NCBI RefSeq assembly: GCF_963583255.1
Contig: NC_084806.1
Coordinates: 28,644,935 to 28,708,934 of the forward strand
Origin: Pyrus communis
Taxonomy: Eukaryota > Streptophyta > Magnoliopsida > Rosales > Rosaceae
Reading direction: 5' to 3'
DNA length: 64,000 nucleotides
The notes under the pieces were generated by a model, which did not search any database, was not told the origin of the DNA, and was given only the letters and a program-made list of their open reading frames with translations. A program made the position numbers and the translations under genes. This document shows, one piece after another, positions 47,629-60,020 of this stretch; the stretch's first letter is position 1, and every line of letters begins with the position of its first letter.

Positions 47629-49039
47629 GAAATTGTGTGCATGATAAAGAAAGTCTCCCTCATGAAAAAAGCTCTCTTATAATGTACAATAGAAAAAAAA
47701 GTACGTAATACATCTTTTGAGGGGTATAGCGACTGTGAATAAAAAAAAGGCCTCTTGCGCTCACGTTGTGTGTGCAGAGAGGCTAGGTCAAAATTGATCA
47801 ATATGCATAATTGGATCAAATCAAGCATTACATCAAGATTTTTAAAAGTTATTTTCCATATTTACTTCAAAAGACAAATTTGTCATTAAAATAAATAATA
47901 GATTATCCAACCCTAAAACAAAAAAATCAATGAACATTAATTAACAAAAAAATTAATTTGGGTTTTTTTTCCCTAAAATGTGCATTGACTTGGTCTAAAT
48001 CAAAATACTATTTGGAAGGGGCAATGTAGTTTACATTGTGTGTTTTTTGGATCTAAATCAAAAGACCATCTGAATGGAGCAAAGTATGTAGTTTATGTCA
48101 AATTATCACTAACAAGGTAAATCCGGCAACCTCGTTCTTTGTCATCAGGATGATAGTTCATTACAAAGAACACAACAACATATCGACCCCCATAAACAAA
48201 CACATATATAAACATTACGTCGATTGAGTAGCCAAGATTAGTAATAGCATCTACAAGGAAATTGGCATCTCTAAAAATACGGCAGCATGAAATCCATGTA
48301 AAACTAAGTACAAAGAAGCAGATGTTAGCAATTATTAGTTTAGGACATCAAGGAATCAAATTACGACCGTTCTTTCTTCTCTCCAATTCATATCTATTTT
48401 GTTAACTCGGAAAACTCTAAATCGTAAAACCTATTGAATATTAAATAATAATAAATAAATAAATGTTCTTTTGGTAATCTGATGATCAAGAAATGTACGA
48501 CAACCCACAACTGAAATTGATATCAATGGAGATAAATTGATTTGGTTTTGATGTTTTAATCTCAACCCTTGATACAAATCAAAAGAACTCCACACGAGAT
48601 CACCCAACATTTGCGCATGTGGTAATTAGCCATTATGCTTGCATGTTAAATAAAAGTAGACATACGAAGCCCATTCAACCGAACTAAACTGAACATGAAC
48701 ATGACACATTTCTACTAAAATCAACCGTTAACAAACTCAGGAAACATCCAGTATGCACAGAATTTGGGATACAACAATGGGGGCTCTCCTTTCCTCCGTT
48801 TCCCTCTTGCTGGAGGTGATGCTGATTGCACGTAGTTCAGTCCATTTCTAGTAAAGTTTAACATATATAACATTTTGCAATGAGAGCAATCAATGGCAGG
48901 GCAGCCATGATGATACACGCATAAAAGGACTGAACTTCCTAAAAGATGATACAAACATTTCTTATCGTTGCCTCGAAAAAGCTTTGCTCCGTATTTGTTT
49001 GTCCATAGGCCTTCAGAAGAAGAGTTAAAAATCACCGTC
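47629..49039. other. Intergenic / 3' flank of the RING-H2 gene
   Basis: No gene seen up to about 48700. From there to 49039 is probably 3' UTR of the minus-strand RING-H2 gene. Confidence 0.5.
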
Positions 49040-52000
49040 TCAGTTCTCTGCAGGCGATGCATCAGATCTACAGATATCCCTGCGACAGAGTGGGCATACC
49101 CTGCATACAGCATACCAGTTAAACTAATCCGGTAGAAGTAGCATCAAAATATGAATACAAACTGAAAACGTCAGCAACTAGAGGCACTGATACTTCCGGC
49201 ACAAAAAGTTAGCTTATCAGTAAAACCAGTTAAGCTTATTAGTTCGTACTTATATTAGTTAGAGCGGTGGCACGAGGAAACAAATGGCTCTTATAATATC
49301 AATGGTTTTCGATAAGATCCATTTCAGAAATAAAATATCCTGAGGCATCCTTTGGAAGTATTACATTTAAAATTCCATTCTATATTGTTAGGCCAAAAGA
49401 GGAAAACTGGCTGCTGCAACAAGCATGAGAATCAATTACCAAGAACTGGGAAAACTCTAAAACTTATCATGGAAACAAAATAATGGAGCTAATCAGTGTT
49501 TCATTAGGTGCAATAAAAAAACCAGACAATCAGTGGCAGTGAGATACATAGGATTTGTGTTTCCAGAAAAAAGATTTGAGCAATGAGTTCAAGTAGAGCT
49601 CAGAGAGGGAAATGAAAAGGTAAATCAAAATCAGAAGTTATCTCCAACTATAAAACATACGGGGGAATAGATCAGTAATTAATGAAAGATAAAATCGGAG
49701 AGTTACTGGTCAGTTAAATATATCAAAACAAGCAAATTTTGGCCATCCAGCAAACAATGGAAAGGAATTTTCCTTTTTTTACAAGTTTTGGACCTAGGAC
49801 CTAAACATTTTACCCACTCTCCCAATGCCACCTGATCTAAAGGTCTGGGGTATAATATGCATTCTCACCATCCGTCTGGTTAACTTCAACATATTACCAT
49901 GAATAACCACCATTTTCTAATTCAAGCTTACCCTACCAATACCATCATGTATCAGACCACCAAGTACTACCATGCGAGCACTACTACTAAACACGCAAAA
50001 AGCCAGAAGGACAATTTATCTTTTCCAACCCAACTAGTATACTAAATTTAGCAAAACCACTTTCAACAGTATCATGGCCAGAACATATAAAGTATATTGC
50101 AAAAGCACTCATCGTACCATGTTATTCAGGTCAATAAAGTATGTATCTGTTTAAAATGGTCATACTAGAAGATTCAAAAGCAGAAAATTTATTCGAACCT
50201 GTGAATCTCCTTGAGCCACTTGTCAATACAAGTTTTATGAAACTCATGATGGCAAGGCAGTATTCTCATTCTGTCTCCTTCTTCATACTCCACAAGGCAT
50301 ATGTAGCATCTGTTGCATTACAGGATACGCAAAGCAAAAGTTATTAAACTCATTCCATATTAAAGAGATGCAACTTGCATTCATTTTCTTAACCTAAAAA
50401 ATGCCATTTTGGAAAGAAAAAAAAAAAAAAAAATCAAACATAGATATCGAATTCATGTTATAATTGGCCCATAAAAAATTGTCTTTCTAAAGACACTTCC
50501 TTTTGCTAACCAAGAGAGATGATGTACCTCCAACAACACACATCAGATTATAAATTTAATATCAACGCACACATGTATATTACATCCACATGTTTACACA
50601 CAATGCTAACTAATTTTCGGTACCATTTCTAAAAGCTAATGTTAAGTCAAGTAGAGATGAACAAGGAAAGATAAAGATATTCATAACCCAAAATGTATAA
50701 ACCATTGCATTAGGAACATCCTCTCAATCCACTAATTGACAGTCATCTGGATGCTCACGGATTGCAAATTTATTGTACTATTTTTAGGTTGCTTGAAAAT
50801 CTTATCCATTCTTGCAATTTATTTCTTGTAGAAAAATGAGAATAATCTAAAACAAGGATGTAGAACTCGACTCAGGAGGTTCAAATATTAACTGCAAGCC
50901 AATATGCTTCTTGAAATTTTGAATGCTTTTCAAATAAGGACAGATACTGAGATTCCACATATGGTTAGGCACTCAGGAGCCGCTCAGCACTCAATAATGC
51001 TGTATTTATAGCTGTTTTCATGCTTGTAGTGATTTAGAATGCTTTTCAAATATGGATAGAAACTACTGGGATTCTACATATGGTTGGGCATGTAGGAGCG
51101 GCTCAGCACTGAACAATGCTGTGAAATTAGCTGTTTTCATGCTTTTGTTCCAACTCCATAAATCAAAAACCAAGATAATAACCTTAGGTATTTTTGTTTG
51201 AACTGGACTCTCTGAAGAATGAAACTTGCACAGTTGTGCTAGACAACCCAAAATGTTATAATGCACCTACAAGCGATACCTAATTTCCTAAACTGTTGGC
51301 GTCAAACACTAAACCTAAAATACTGTGGCTTTGTCTATGTTTGAGTCAACATGAAGTGATGACTATGATAAGAAAAGAAGCATGTAACCAAAATGACCAG
51401 AAGTTGGAAGTTATTTTTTAATTTATATACACACACACAAGCTTGACTCTCTTATTAACTAGCACTACGAAAATCTATGTTAAATTCTCAAATAGTTTGT
51501 TCAGTGATTAAAGCAACTAATGGAACAGATCTCCTTGGCTAAACATTCACTTGCATCTCAAAAAGCGCAAGCAGATAAATTCTTGTACACTGGCAACATA
51601 CTGAATCAGGTCAGCAACTCCTTCAAAGATACACAGTGAACTGAATGCTGAATATTAGATAGACTTGGATACTTACTGTGCAGCCTCCTCATACTGATCT
51701 TTTTGCAACTTCGAAAACAATTTGACAGGCAAAGATTCTACAACTTCATTCGGAGCAGGAACAGATCCAATTGAAGATACAGAAGGCCGGGAAGATAAAA
51801 CCACGGATTGCTGGTGAATTTCATCCAGAACCTAATTAAATTACGTCCAAACTGTTCAAGTTATATAATTAATAAGGAAACTGAACGACAAAAAGGTAAT
51901 CACATATTAACATTACCTCAAACAAAGCCTCAGCTAACATAACTATTCTTGATATGCTAGCCCTAGCACTGTTGTCATCATTTGGACGGGTATCTCGATT

Positions 52001-55000
52001 ACTCGTACGACACGTACAACGACCTGTTCTCTGTTGACCAGATAAGATACAAGACCTCTCATGTCCAGACGTGTTTTCGAAGCGGCTCCCCAACCGCTGA
52101 AGTGCACGAACCTACAAAAAATAAACATGTGCATCAGCAAACCAAAAAGTTTCACAAGGTAATTAAGTAAATTATAAATTTATATTAAGAAATATATGAG
52201 AGAGGAAAATGTATCAAGAACAGATTGTAAGTTTCAGTGCTCCCTTTAACAAAGTTCCACACAAGTTATACCTATAAACTAACCACCAGGAACAATGGGC
52301 ATAGTAATGTCCATAAGGGGCAGCCAACTGGTTGGTGCATTGGATTAGCAATAAAGGTAAGGTTGCAATTATTAAACATCCGTTTAGAAGATTATGAGCC
52401 TAAATGCTATTTATTATTCTATTCAATCTCACTCAAAGCACCAAAAATTACTGTGTGAAAAAGAAACAAACCTGAGATCGTATTCTTCTCCTCCGCTCTA
52501 GGAAATTTGATCTGTGTTCAAGTAGATCATGATACCTAGCTTCTCTTGGTCTTGATGTTTCCACTCCATAGTCTTGAATGCCAAACAATGAACTAGACAT
52601 ATTAGGAGAATAACCAGACCCATTTTCAGAGTTTACAACATTACCTTCAGGTTCCAAACTCCGTGTATCATCCCTCTGATTTGTATCTCTCACTTCTTGT
52701 TGCAAAGAAGAAAACGTTAAATCAGATAATGATGATCGACGAAGTACCCTGTCACGAAGTCTTCCAACACTTAAGGTTCTGCTGAAACGAACATTCCGTT
52801 CAACAGGTTCCCGAGCTCCTGAACGCCTATCAGAAGGTCTTGTTCTGTTGCTCCCTATTTCATTATGAATTCTAGTAGAACACAAGTTTACACCAACCCC
52901 CATTATTGCACTGTTAGCATTTCTACCAACAGCACGTCTAGAAGAATTTGTTTGGCTATCTTGCAAGTGGTCTGAAAAAACAGATCCCAGAGTATTTAAT
53001 TGTACATTGCCAGAAGTGTGGTTATAAATATGTGTTGGCATCCTATTAACCCTTGATTCTGGAAGAAAGCCATTGGCTTGTTGGCTTTCATCTGTATCTA
53101 TCAAACTGCTAGCAGGCCTTGCATGTAGATGAAGCTCATCCTCATTGTTCAGTATTGTGAGACTTGTCGAAGATAGAGGATAAGACCTGGATGACCCTAC
53201 ACTTGTTGCTCGGCTCAACCTAAAGCTTACATTACCTGGAATGAAGCTAAAGCGAGAAAGGAAACGACTTGAAGTGTTCAAAGTTGGAGTAGCAGAAGGT
53301 TGGGCAGAGCTGCTAGCAGTTATGGAAGCAGTATCAGTGATACTAGCCTGAGCCCATTCATTCAGCTCAACATTTGGAGTTATACAAGGCATTTCATCAG
53401 GTTGTTCAACTTTAACCTTTCTGAAACATTCAATGTTTGCATGATCTGGCTCTGTGTCATTCAGGCTTGCACATGGAGCATTATTCCTGATTTCTTTGTT
53501 CCGATGATCACAAACCTAAAGCATGAGTCCACTTTAGTTCCTTTAATAATTTGTGGCCAATTAACACCAGCCATATAGATAGATAAAAATTTCAAATGAC
53601 AGCGTACCAGAAACATTTTCCAAATACCTATGTTTGGTAGCAGGGAAAATATAGAAGTCTTGTATCAGGAAAACAGAAGCAACCATGAATAAAGAAAATC
53701 CCATGTGAAAAACCTGCTACTTTTTTAACGGTTAAAGGTTTACAAGTAAATGTGATTCCTGGTTTATAAAATACCCTAAATGTACGGCAGGCATGCTCCT
53801 CTTTGAAATACATCTTTGGTGAGAAAATTTTCCATAGTACAAATGGATATTAGGATTCAATATATAGTTGGGTTTCATTCCAGAGTTTCTTCGCTTGCTA
53901 ACAAGATAGAAAAGCTAAAAGATTTGATGTCGGTGAACATTTTTTAAGGGTTAGGAGGTGTAACATTTAATAGATTTCCAAAGATCACATACGAAGGTTA
54001 CTAACTTACTACAAATCTATTCTTTAAGATTTGGGTTAGCTTTCGAAAGCCATTATATTTTCCTGACAGTTCTTACATAGGTTGTTGACAGGGACGGTGG
54101 TGGGAAAGAAGGACGACCTAGGTTGGAATAACAAGGACTGCTAGGTTCTAGACAGATTCTCATCACGAGGAGAGATCCTCTCATGCAAACAATATTTAGT
54201 CCTACTAGCGTCACATCCAAAGTGTTCAAAAAGTGCACTACCGTAGACAACTGACACGTGGTAAACTAGTTACATGAGAGAATCTCTCCATCACGAGGCC
54301 TAAATACAGCCGAGAGTAGATGTGTATTGGAAGTGTTGCTAAAAGTAGCCACCCTTAACAATGCAGCCTTGGACAAGATTGCTACATTATTGATTTGGGA
54401 GGGAACTTTCTACATGGGAAAAATTAATTCAACTTCACAAGAGCTGAGGCAAAATAACCAAAGCTTAATTAACAAAATCCTGCTTTTATTCCCGTATTTT
54501 CGCTATATAACGAAAGCAAACCAAAAATAGTTTAACAATACCAAGTTGAAAACATTTATTAGAACGAAACGCAACTCTCCGATCTTCTTTCCATCATTTT
54601 AACACTCTTGTACAAACCTTGACACCTATATACTTACTGTCCAGAACCACAATTATAACTTCTAAAGCATTTATTTAATTAACATGTATATGATTTTAAA
54701 AAAATAGTGTAAGAAATAATTAACCTATTATCCTGAAAAATAGTTGAAAATTATTATTAATTTCTTTCTGTTGCTAATAAAATGAAGTAAGATTAAAGAT
54801 TGTGGTCCAAACGCCAACGAAAATTCAGACATTCATGCTCAAACTCAAAGAAAATTGAATAAAAATTCAGAATACAGGGGTAAAACAGGAATTAAATTCA
54901 AAAAGAAGAAGAAAGAGGGACCTGGTGTTCATTGTCGCAGTCGTGAGATCGAGATTTGGTTCTAAGTCGCAGACAAGATGACGACTTGAATAGTCGGCGG

Positions 55001-55107
55001 CATTTGGATTTGGATCGACGCCTCCGGTTCCGGTCATTTCCACCAAACGACGACGTCGAAGAAGGCAATGCCGACGACATCGTCGCTTTGCTGCCGCCCG
55101 ATCCCAT
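49040..55107 (-). CDS. RING-H2 E3 ubiquitin ligase with possible N-myristoylation
   Basis: It would transfer ubiquitin to substrates, with the RING recruiting the E2. Six coding exons, read downwards: 55107-54922, 53515-52472, 52111-51917, 51831-51677, 50309-50199, 49100-49040. All junctions are GT-AG and the sum is 1752 bp (583 aa plus stop). The start is put at MGSGGSK, a good myristoylation signal and the usual start of this plant family; an ATG 11 codons upstream (55140) is the alternative. Then come a basic block ([13 protein letters not shown]) and a long Ser/Arg-rich, probably disordered middle (residues 63-475). The RING is at residues 528-569: C528, C531, C546, H548, H551, C554, C566, C569. 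This RING-H2 spacing is intact and split by an intron after IH563. Exon 2 carries 60% of the protein. The closest named family member is not certain. Confidence 0.88.
50922..51140. repeat. About 118 bp tandem duplication in an intron
   Basis: The block 'aatgcttttcaaata..gga.aga..ct' through 'agctgttttcatgctt' occurs at about 50922 and again at about 51040, in the intron between RING-H2 exons 4 and 5. Confidence 0.75.
54156..54299. mobile_element. Possible MITE in intron 1 of the RING-H2 gene
   Basis: Left gattctcatcacgaggagag and right ctctccatcacgaggcct form inverted arms of about 30 bp around a roughly 85 bp core. No target duplication was identified. Confidence 0.4.
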
Positions 55108-55139
55108 CTTCTTCCCTCCGTCTGCCCAGGCAGGCTCCA

Positions 55140-55757
55140 CTACTCCAATGCCCTTGGGACTTGGCCCTCCAAATGTGATTCAAATGACATCACTAACCAC
55201 GCATGTGAGATCTGGATGCATGGAGCGGGAGAAGATTGGGTTTTTATCACTTTTTGATTTTTTCTTATCGATATAAAAAATTGATAAATTTAGAGAGAGG
55301 GGAGCGAGAAGAAGTTCTACTTACTTGCAGAGGGAGGAGAGAGAGATGGCAGATGTGGAACTTTTGGAATGATGTTTTAGTGTGAGTCGCTGACAGACGA
55401 CTGACTCGTGTTTTTGAGAGGACGACATCGACATGAGATGATGAGAGCAGAGAGAAGAGACAGTGGCGTTCCCTCTGCCCCTTTTTGTGGGATTCAAAAT
55501 ACAAAATCGGTTTTTGCCGTCCGTTTATTGGTGTATTTCTTTTATTTGTAGATGAGAGGTCTTAAGTTGAATTTGAATTATATTATTACTAACTCATTAT
55601 AACGCTAAGCTCACATTTCCTATAGTACATATATCGTTTGTTCAAAAATAAATAAATTAGTTATCACCCCAACTAGATTGGATGCTTCTTCTTCACCCTT
55701 AGGCTTTGGGCCTCGCGTCCAACCCCACTTCTCTCTTTCCATCCTTTTTAATCTCAA
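55140..55757. other. Upstream region of the RING-H2 gene
   Basis: Likely promoter and leader on the minus strand, with purine-rich stretches (gagagagg types) between 55290 and 55460. No separate gene seen. Confidence 0.4.
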
Positions 55758-56743
55758 TTTACTACCTAAAGTTTTTTAGTTTTCAACATTTGGTAATGAA
55801 ATTTTTTTCATTCCAATCTGGTATTTAAAGTTATAATTATGTAACACTTTCATACATCCATTAAGTTTTCCATTAGAACACCCACTAATTGATGACGTGG
55901 TGCGCACATAGACAATAACTGGGTGTCACGTGTCAATCCCACGTGGATATTAAAAAAATTATAAATAAATAAAAATCCTTATTGACCCACTCGTCTCCTA
56001 CCTCACCCCCATCCCTTCTCTCCTGTGCAACCCGCACCCATCTGTTCTCTCCTCCACAACCCGCACCCACTTCTTCCCTCTTCACCTACCCGATCCACCT
56101 TATCCCTCTCATCCACCCTCTTCACCTCCCCTCCTTTCTCTCTCCCTAGATCAAGCTGCACCCAACCCTAATCCTCAAAATTTTATTTGCCCCAATTTTG
56201 GGCATTGGATCGAGTTGACGCGGAATGACTCAACTTCGGGCGGCTAAAGTTTAGAATTGGAGGCCGAACAAGAAATTTGATGGGGGTGTTGAGCCAGGTG
56301 TCGAGGATCTCAACGCCGGAGTCGGCGATGACGTTAGAGTTGTTGATGGAGCGGGATTTCTAGGCGTCGAAGGGGGTGAGACAAGTGGTGGCATGCAAGT
56401 GAGTTACCGGAACGAGAGATGTTGCAGCGGGAGGAGAGAAGGAGGTGATGGGCTTTGTTTGGCCTTCACCTTCGTCCCCATAAATGGCCGATCATTGTCC
56501 CTTTTTTTTATTTAATTTTTTTTAATTGTTTAATTTTTTTTTTAATTTTCACTTGGACCCTAATGATACATGATGCTTAGTCATTGTCCACATGGGTATC
56601 ACATCACTAGTTTAAGGCTAACTTACCAGCCAACTTAAATGATGTATGAGACCGTCCCAAAATTAAGACTTGAGGAATGACTCTGTGATGAAAAAAACTT
56701 CATGCACAAAATGTTGAAAACTACAAAACTTTAAGGTAGTAAA
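55758..56743. mobile_element. Inverted-repeat element with unidentified insert
   Basis: Left tttactacctaaagtttttt.agttttcaacatttg pairs with right aaaatgttgaaaactacaaaactttaaggtagtaaa. The arms extend over about 200 bp, with the middle (about 56000-56500) unlike them. On the minus strand the middle can be read as INNSNVIADSGVEILDTWLN followed by TPIKFLV (about 56360-56280), which looks like an exon scrap of an unrecognised gene. No transposase. Confidence 0.65.
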
Positions 56744-57069
56744 CTAATATTAATCCTTATTTCTATTTGGGATAAACAACATTTTACTACCTCAATTTTG
56801 GGTCACCCAATAATTTGATATTTCGTGTTTGGAATATTACAATGTCATATATCAATTTACAAATTCGTTGCAATATTAGATCACCATCACATATTCCGTC
56901 AAATTGTCTGTTAATTACTATCATGGCAGGCGCGAGACCCACCCCTTCTTCCAAGTGTATTGAGATATTAATTAATGAAAGATTTTTTTTTTCTTAACAA
57001 AATTAAATTAATGAAAAAAAACTCTCCCACTCTTCTCCCTCCAATCCATCTTCTTCGTCCTCTCTCTCT

Positions 57070-57370
57070 CCACCCATCTTCCCCGTCCCTCTCTTTCCAC
57101 CATCGACACTGGCAGCGAGCTCTCCTGGCTCCGCTGCCAAAAATCCCCAAAAGTCAACTCTGCTTTCAACCCACTTGCATCCAAGTCATATTCCCCGTCT
57201 GCTGAACGATGACCCGCGACTTCCCAACGCCCGTTTTCTACGACCCGAAAAAGCTCTGCCAAGCCATTCTCTACTACTCTGACGCTTCCTCCATCTAAGG
57301 CAGCCGTCGCATTGAACAACGAAGAGGAAACCCAGACAACCGGGTTAATGGACATGAACCGCGGGTCGAG
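57070..57370 (+). pseudogene. Captured fragment of a PCS1-like aspartic protease gene
   Basis: In one frame it reads IDTGSELSWLRCQKSPK and NSAFNPLASKSYSP. This is the first catalytic motif (D-T-G-S) of plant atypical aspartic proteases and the residues after it. Later pieces in shifted frames read TRDFPTPVFYDP, LCQAILYYSDASSI, then EEETQTTGLMDMNRGS, in the order of this family. Only the part around the first catalytic Asp is present, with frameshifts and a stop. No second catalytic motif. It is not functional. Confidence 0.78.
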
Positions 57371-57600
57371 CAACGTGGAAGATGGGTGGGAAGAGAGGGA
57401 CAGGGAAGATGGGTGGGAAGAGATGGACAAGAAAGATGGATTGGACGGAGAAGGGAGAGAGTTTCTTTCATTAATTTAATTTCGTTTAGAAAAAGGAAAA
57501 ATCCTTCATTAATTATACTAGTATATGCATATACATTTTATGTATATGAACATCATTTTGTGTGTATGAACACTTTTTATTTTTATTTTTAAAATAAGAA

Positions 57601-57603
<3 letters not shown>

Positions 57604-57641
<38 letters not shown>
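57604..57641. repeat. (GA)n microsatellite
   Basis: About 18 GA units inside the third inverted-repeat element. Confidence 0.9.
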
Positions 57642-57643
<2 letters not shown>

Positions 57644-58301
57644 GGGTGGGAGTGGGGATGGAAGGTTTTCGTTTTTGTTTTTTTTAATATTAGATATATC
57701 TTAACATCATCTATAGATGATGTTTCAATAAAAAAAAAGTAAAATTTGGATATTTGAATTACATATTGCCCATCATTTTTTGGTGTGATAGAAAACTAAA
57801 TAATATTTTCACTTTCTTTTAATTGACAAAAAAGGTTCTATTAGTAGATAGTTTAGATTTAATTAATATCTCAATATGCTTGGAAGAAATAGTGGGCACA
57901 ACGTTTGCTAAGTCAGCAATTAACAGAAATATGTAAATGAGGTCTAATAATTTGTAAATTAATGTCTGACATTGTAATCAGTGAAATCGTAAAGTGATAT
58001 ATGACATTATAATGTCCAAAATATGTGATACTTAAAGTTGAGGTGATAGAATGTAATTTACCCTTCTCTTTTATTTTCTCCTGAATGAATTGAAATTTAA
58101 TTCTAAACTATTCAAGTTTGACATCCATATTTTCGTTCAACATTTATTAAATTTATGAATTATTTAATGCAAGCCAATATTAGTATCAGACCTATAATAC
58201 AAATCTGAGCTCACAATAATCCATTTGAAATTCAAGCGTAAAAATTAGGAAATAAAAGCGTCATTTGATTTTCAAAAAGATGCGGTGCTTGAATACCAGA
58301 A

Positions 58302-58522
58302 AGTATTTTTGCTCACTATCCTGAACTATGATGTATGCTCACCATCTATCTAATCATCTGTCACGTATCTTTTTACTTAATTCTAGTTAACTTTTACATT
58401 AAATGTTACCTTTTCAATTTTGAAAAAAAAAAATAACCAAGGTTAAGTGTAAGGACACGTCACAAATGATTAAGTGTATAGTGAGCAAACACCATTGTTT
58501 AGGGGTGGTAAGCAAAAATGCT
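58302..58522. mobile_element. Hairpin MITE, about 221 bp
   Basis: Left agtatttttgctcactatcc pairs with the reverse complement of right gggtggtaagcaaaaatgct. Inner parts pair too: 'ctaatcatctgtcacgt' with 'acgtcacaaatgattaa'. No coding capacity. Confidence 0.75.
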
Positions 58523-60020
58523 CCATGAATACTATCAAGCAGCATAACACAAGAAATAAACAAAAGACACGTGCACCAATTCGATCTCTTAAAATTCTTT
58601 CTTTCTAACTATCATGATACATTAAGTGTTTGGTAATTATTAATTATCAATAAACACGATATTACTACTAAACACTACTCATGCACATGTGATGCCCTAG
58701 ACATACTTTGCGAATGTAACGCTAAAAATTGGTATGGTTATCAAAAGACTTTGGCAGTCAAATATGGTGACCATGGACGCTTTGAAATGGTGTACTTAAC
58801 AGTAGAAGATTAAGTGGTTTGCCGGGCTTTCTTTTTAGTATATTGTTTTTTACCCTTTTGGTTTTTAGACAATAAACATTGTTTTCGGCAATCCTCTTGG
58901 TAAACAATCTATAAAAACAATAAAACCCCATTAGTAAGTTCTTAAAGAGATTTGTGATATGTCCTGGATCTGGGATGAGGTAGCCTCCCCTCCCTGCAAA
59001 ACTTTTTTTTTTTTAACATAAAAAAATAAATAAAAATAAAAATAAAAATTGTTATTTAATCATAAAATCTGAATATTTATTGTGAAACAAAAACTAATGA
59101 AATTTGTTCTTACACCAATTACGATTTCAAAGTCATTATACACATTACAAGCAATTTGAAAAAAAATAAAAAAATAAAAAAGAAAAAATAAAAAAGAAGG
59201 TGATATTAAACTATCAATCAAATTCACTTGAATTCAAGTACAAATTTAATTGGTGTCTCTAACATTATTTGTTAATGTGGAGCACTTTTAGTCTCGCATA
59301 ATAGTGTAGGCCGAGAAAGAGGCCACGAAAAGCCCAAGGTAAAGTCAAAGCCCAAGGGAGATCAAAAAGCCCAAGGAGCTTAGAAGAGAATACTCTCAAG
59401 TGCTAAAGTTGGCCCCCGACTAGCTCAGCCTGACTGAGATATGTAAAGTGTTTTCGAACCACCAAAGGCACATGGGAAACCTGACAACTTTATAGTGCAA
59501 GGTTTCAGGGGCAGGTCCACTCAGATGTCAATCAAGTCACTTGGCAACTCGCAATCAGGAGTAGAGGCTTAGGGTGAGACTAGGCCTGGCAATTCCTGAC
59601 ACAACCCAATAATCCGATACGACACGAAATTAATAGGTGTTCGGGTCGACATGATAACGAATCGGGTCGTTATCAGACAACCTGATAAGCACCTGTTAAG
59701 ATAAAGGGTTGGTTCGGGTATACACGTAGGTAACACGATACACGATAAGCAAAATATTAATTTAATAATTTTATAACCCTAAAAAATACTATAATTATAT
59801 ATATATATATATATATATATTTATTAATTTAACAATTTTATACCCCTAAAAACTATAATAATTATGTGTATATATATATATTAAATTAAATATTAAAAAT
59901 TGGTGACCATTGGATCGGCTTAAATATACATACCATTCAATTTCTTAAGTGTTATACGTACAAAATAAATAAATTTAAATCTACTTAATAAATATATATA
60001 TATATACCATTGAGTTTAAT
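58523..60020. other. Intergenic with old repeat pieces
   Basis: No gene seen. It holds an LTR-like piece rich in agcccaagg at about 59310-59400, a dispersed-repeat piece at about 59580-59760 (cgggtcg, acacgataagc), and AT dinucleotide tracts at 59796-59820. Confidence 0.5.

Larger units (their letters stand above)
56775..58060. mobile_element. Inverted-repeat element with an aspartic protease fragment
   Basis: Left 'acattttactacctcaa.ttt' near 56780 pairs with right 'aaagttgaggtgatagaatgt' near 58035, and inner parts also pair: 'tgtctgttaatt' with 'aattaacagaaa', and 'attgagatattaattaa' with 'ttaattaatatctcaat'. The arms are about 230 bp. It starts some 30 bp after the previous element. Its middle carries the gene fragment described separately, and a GA microsatellite (57604-57641). 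Confidence 0.72.

Noticed and set aside
48721..49113. 130 aa open frame on the minus strand
   Set aside because: It overlaps the last RING-H2 coding exon in another frame and the probable 3' UTR.
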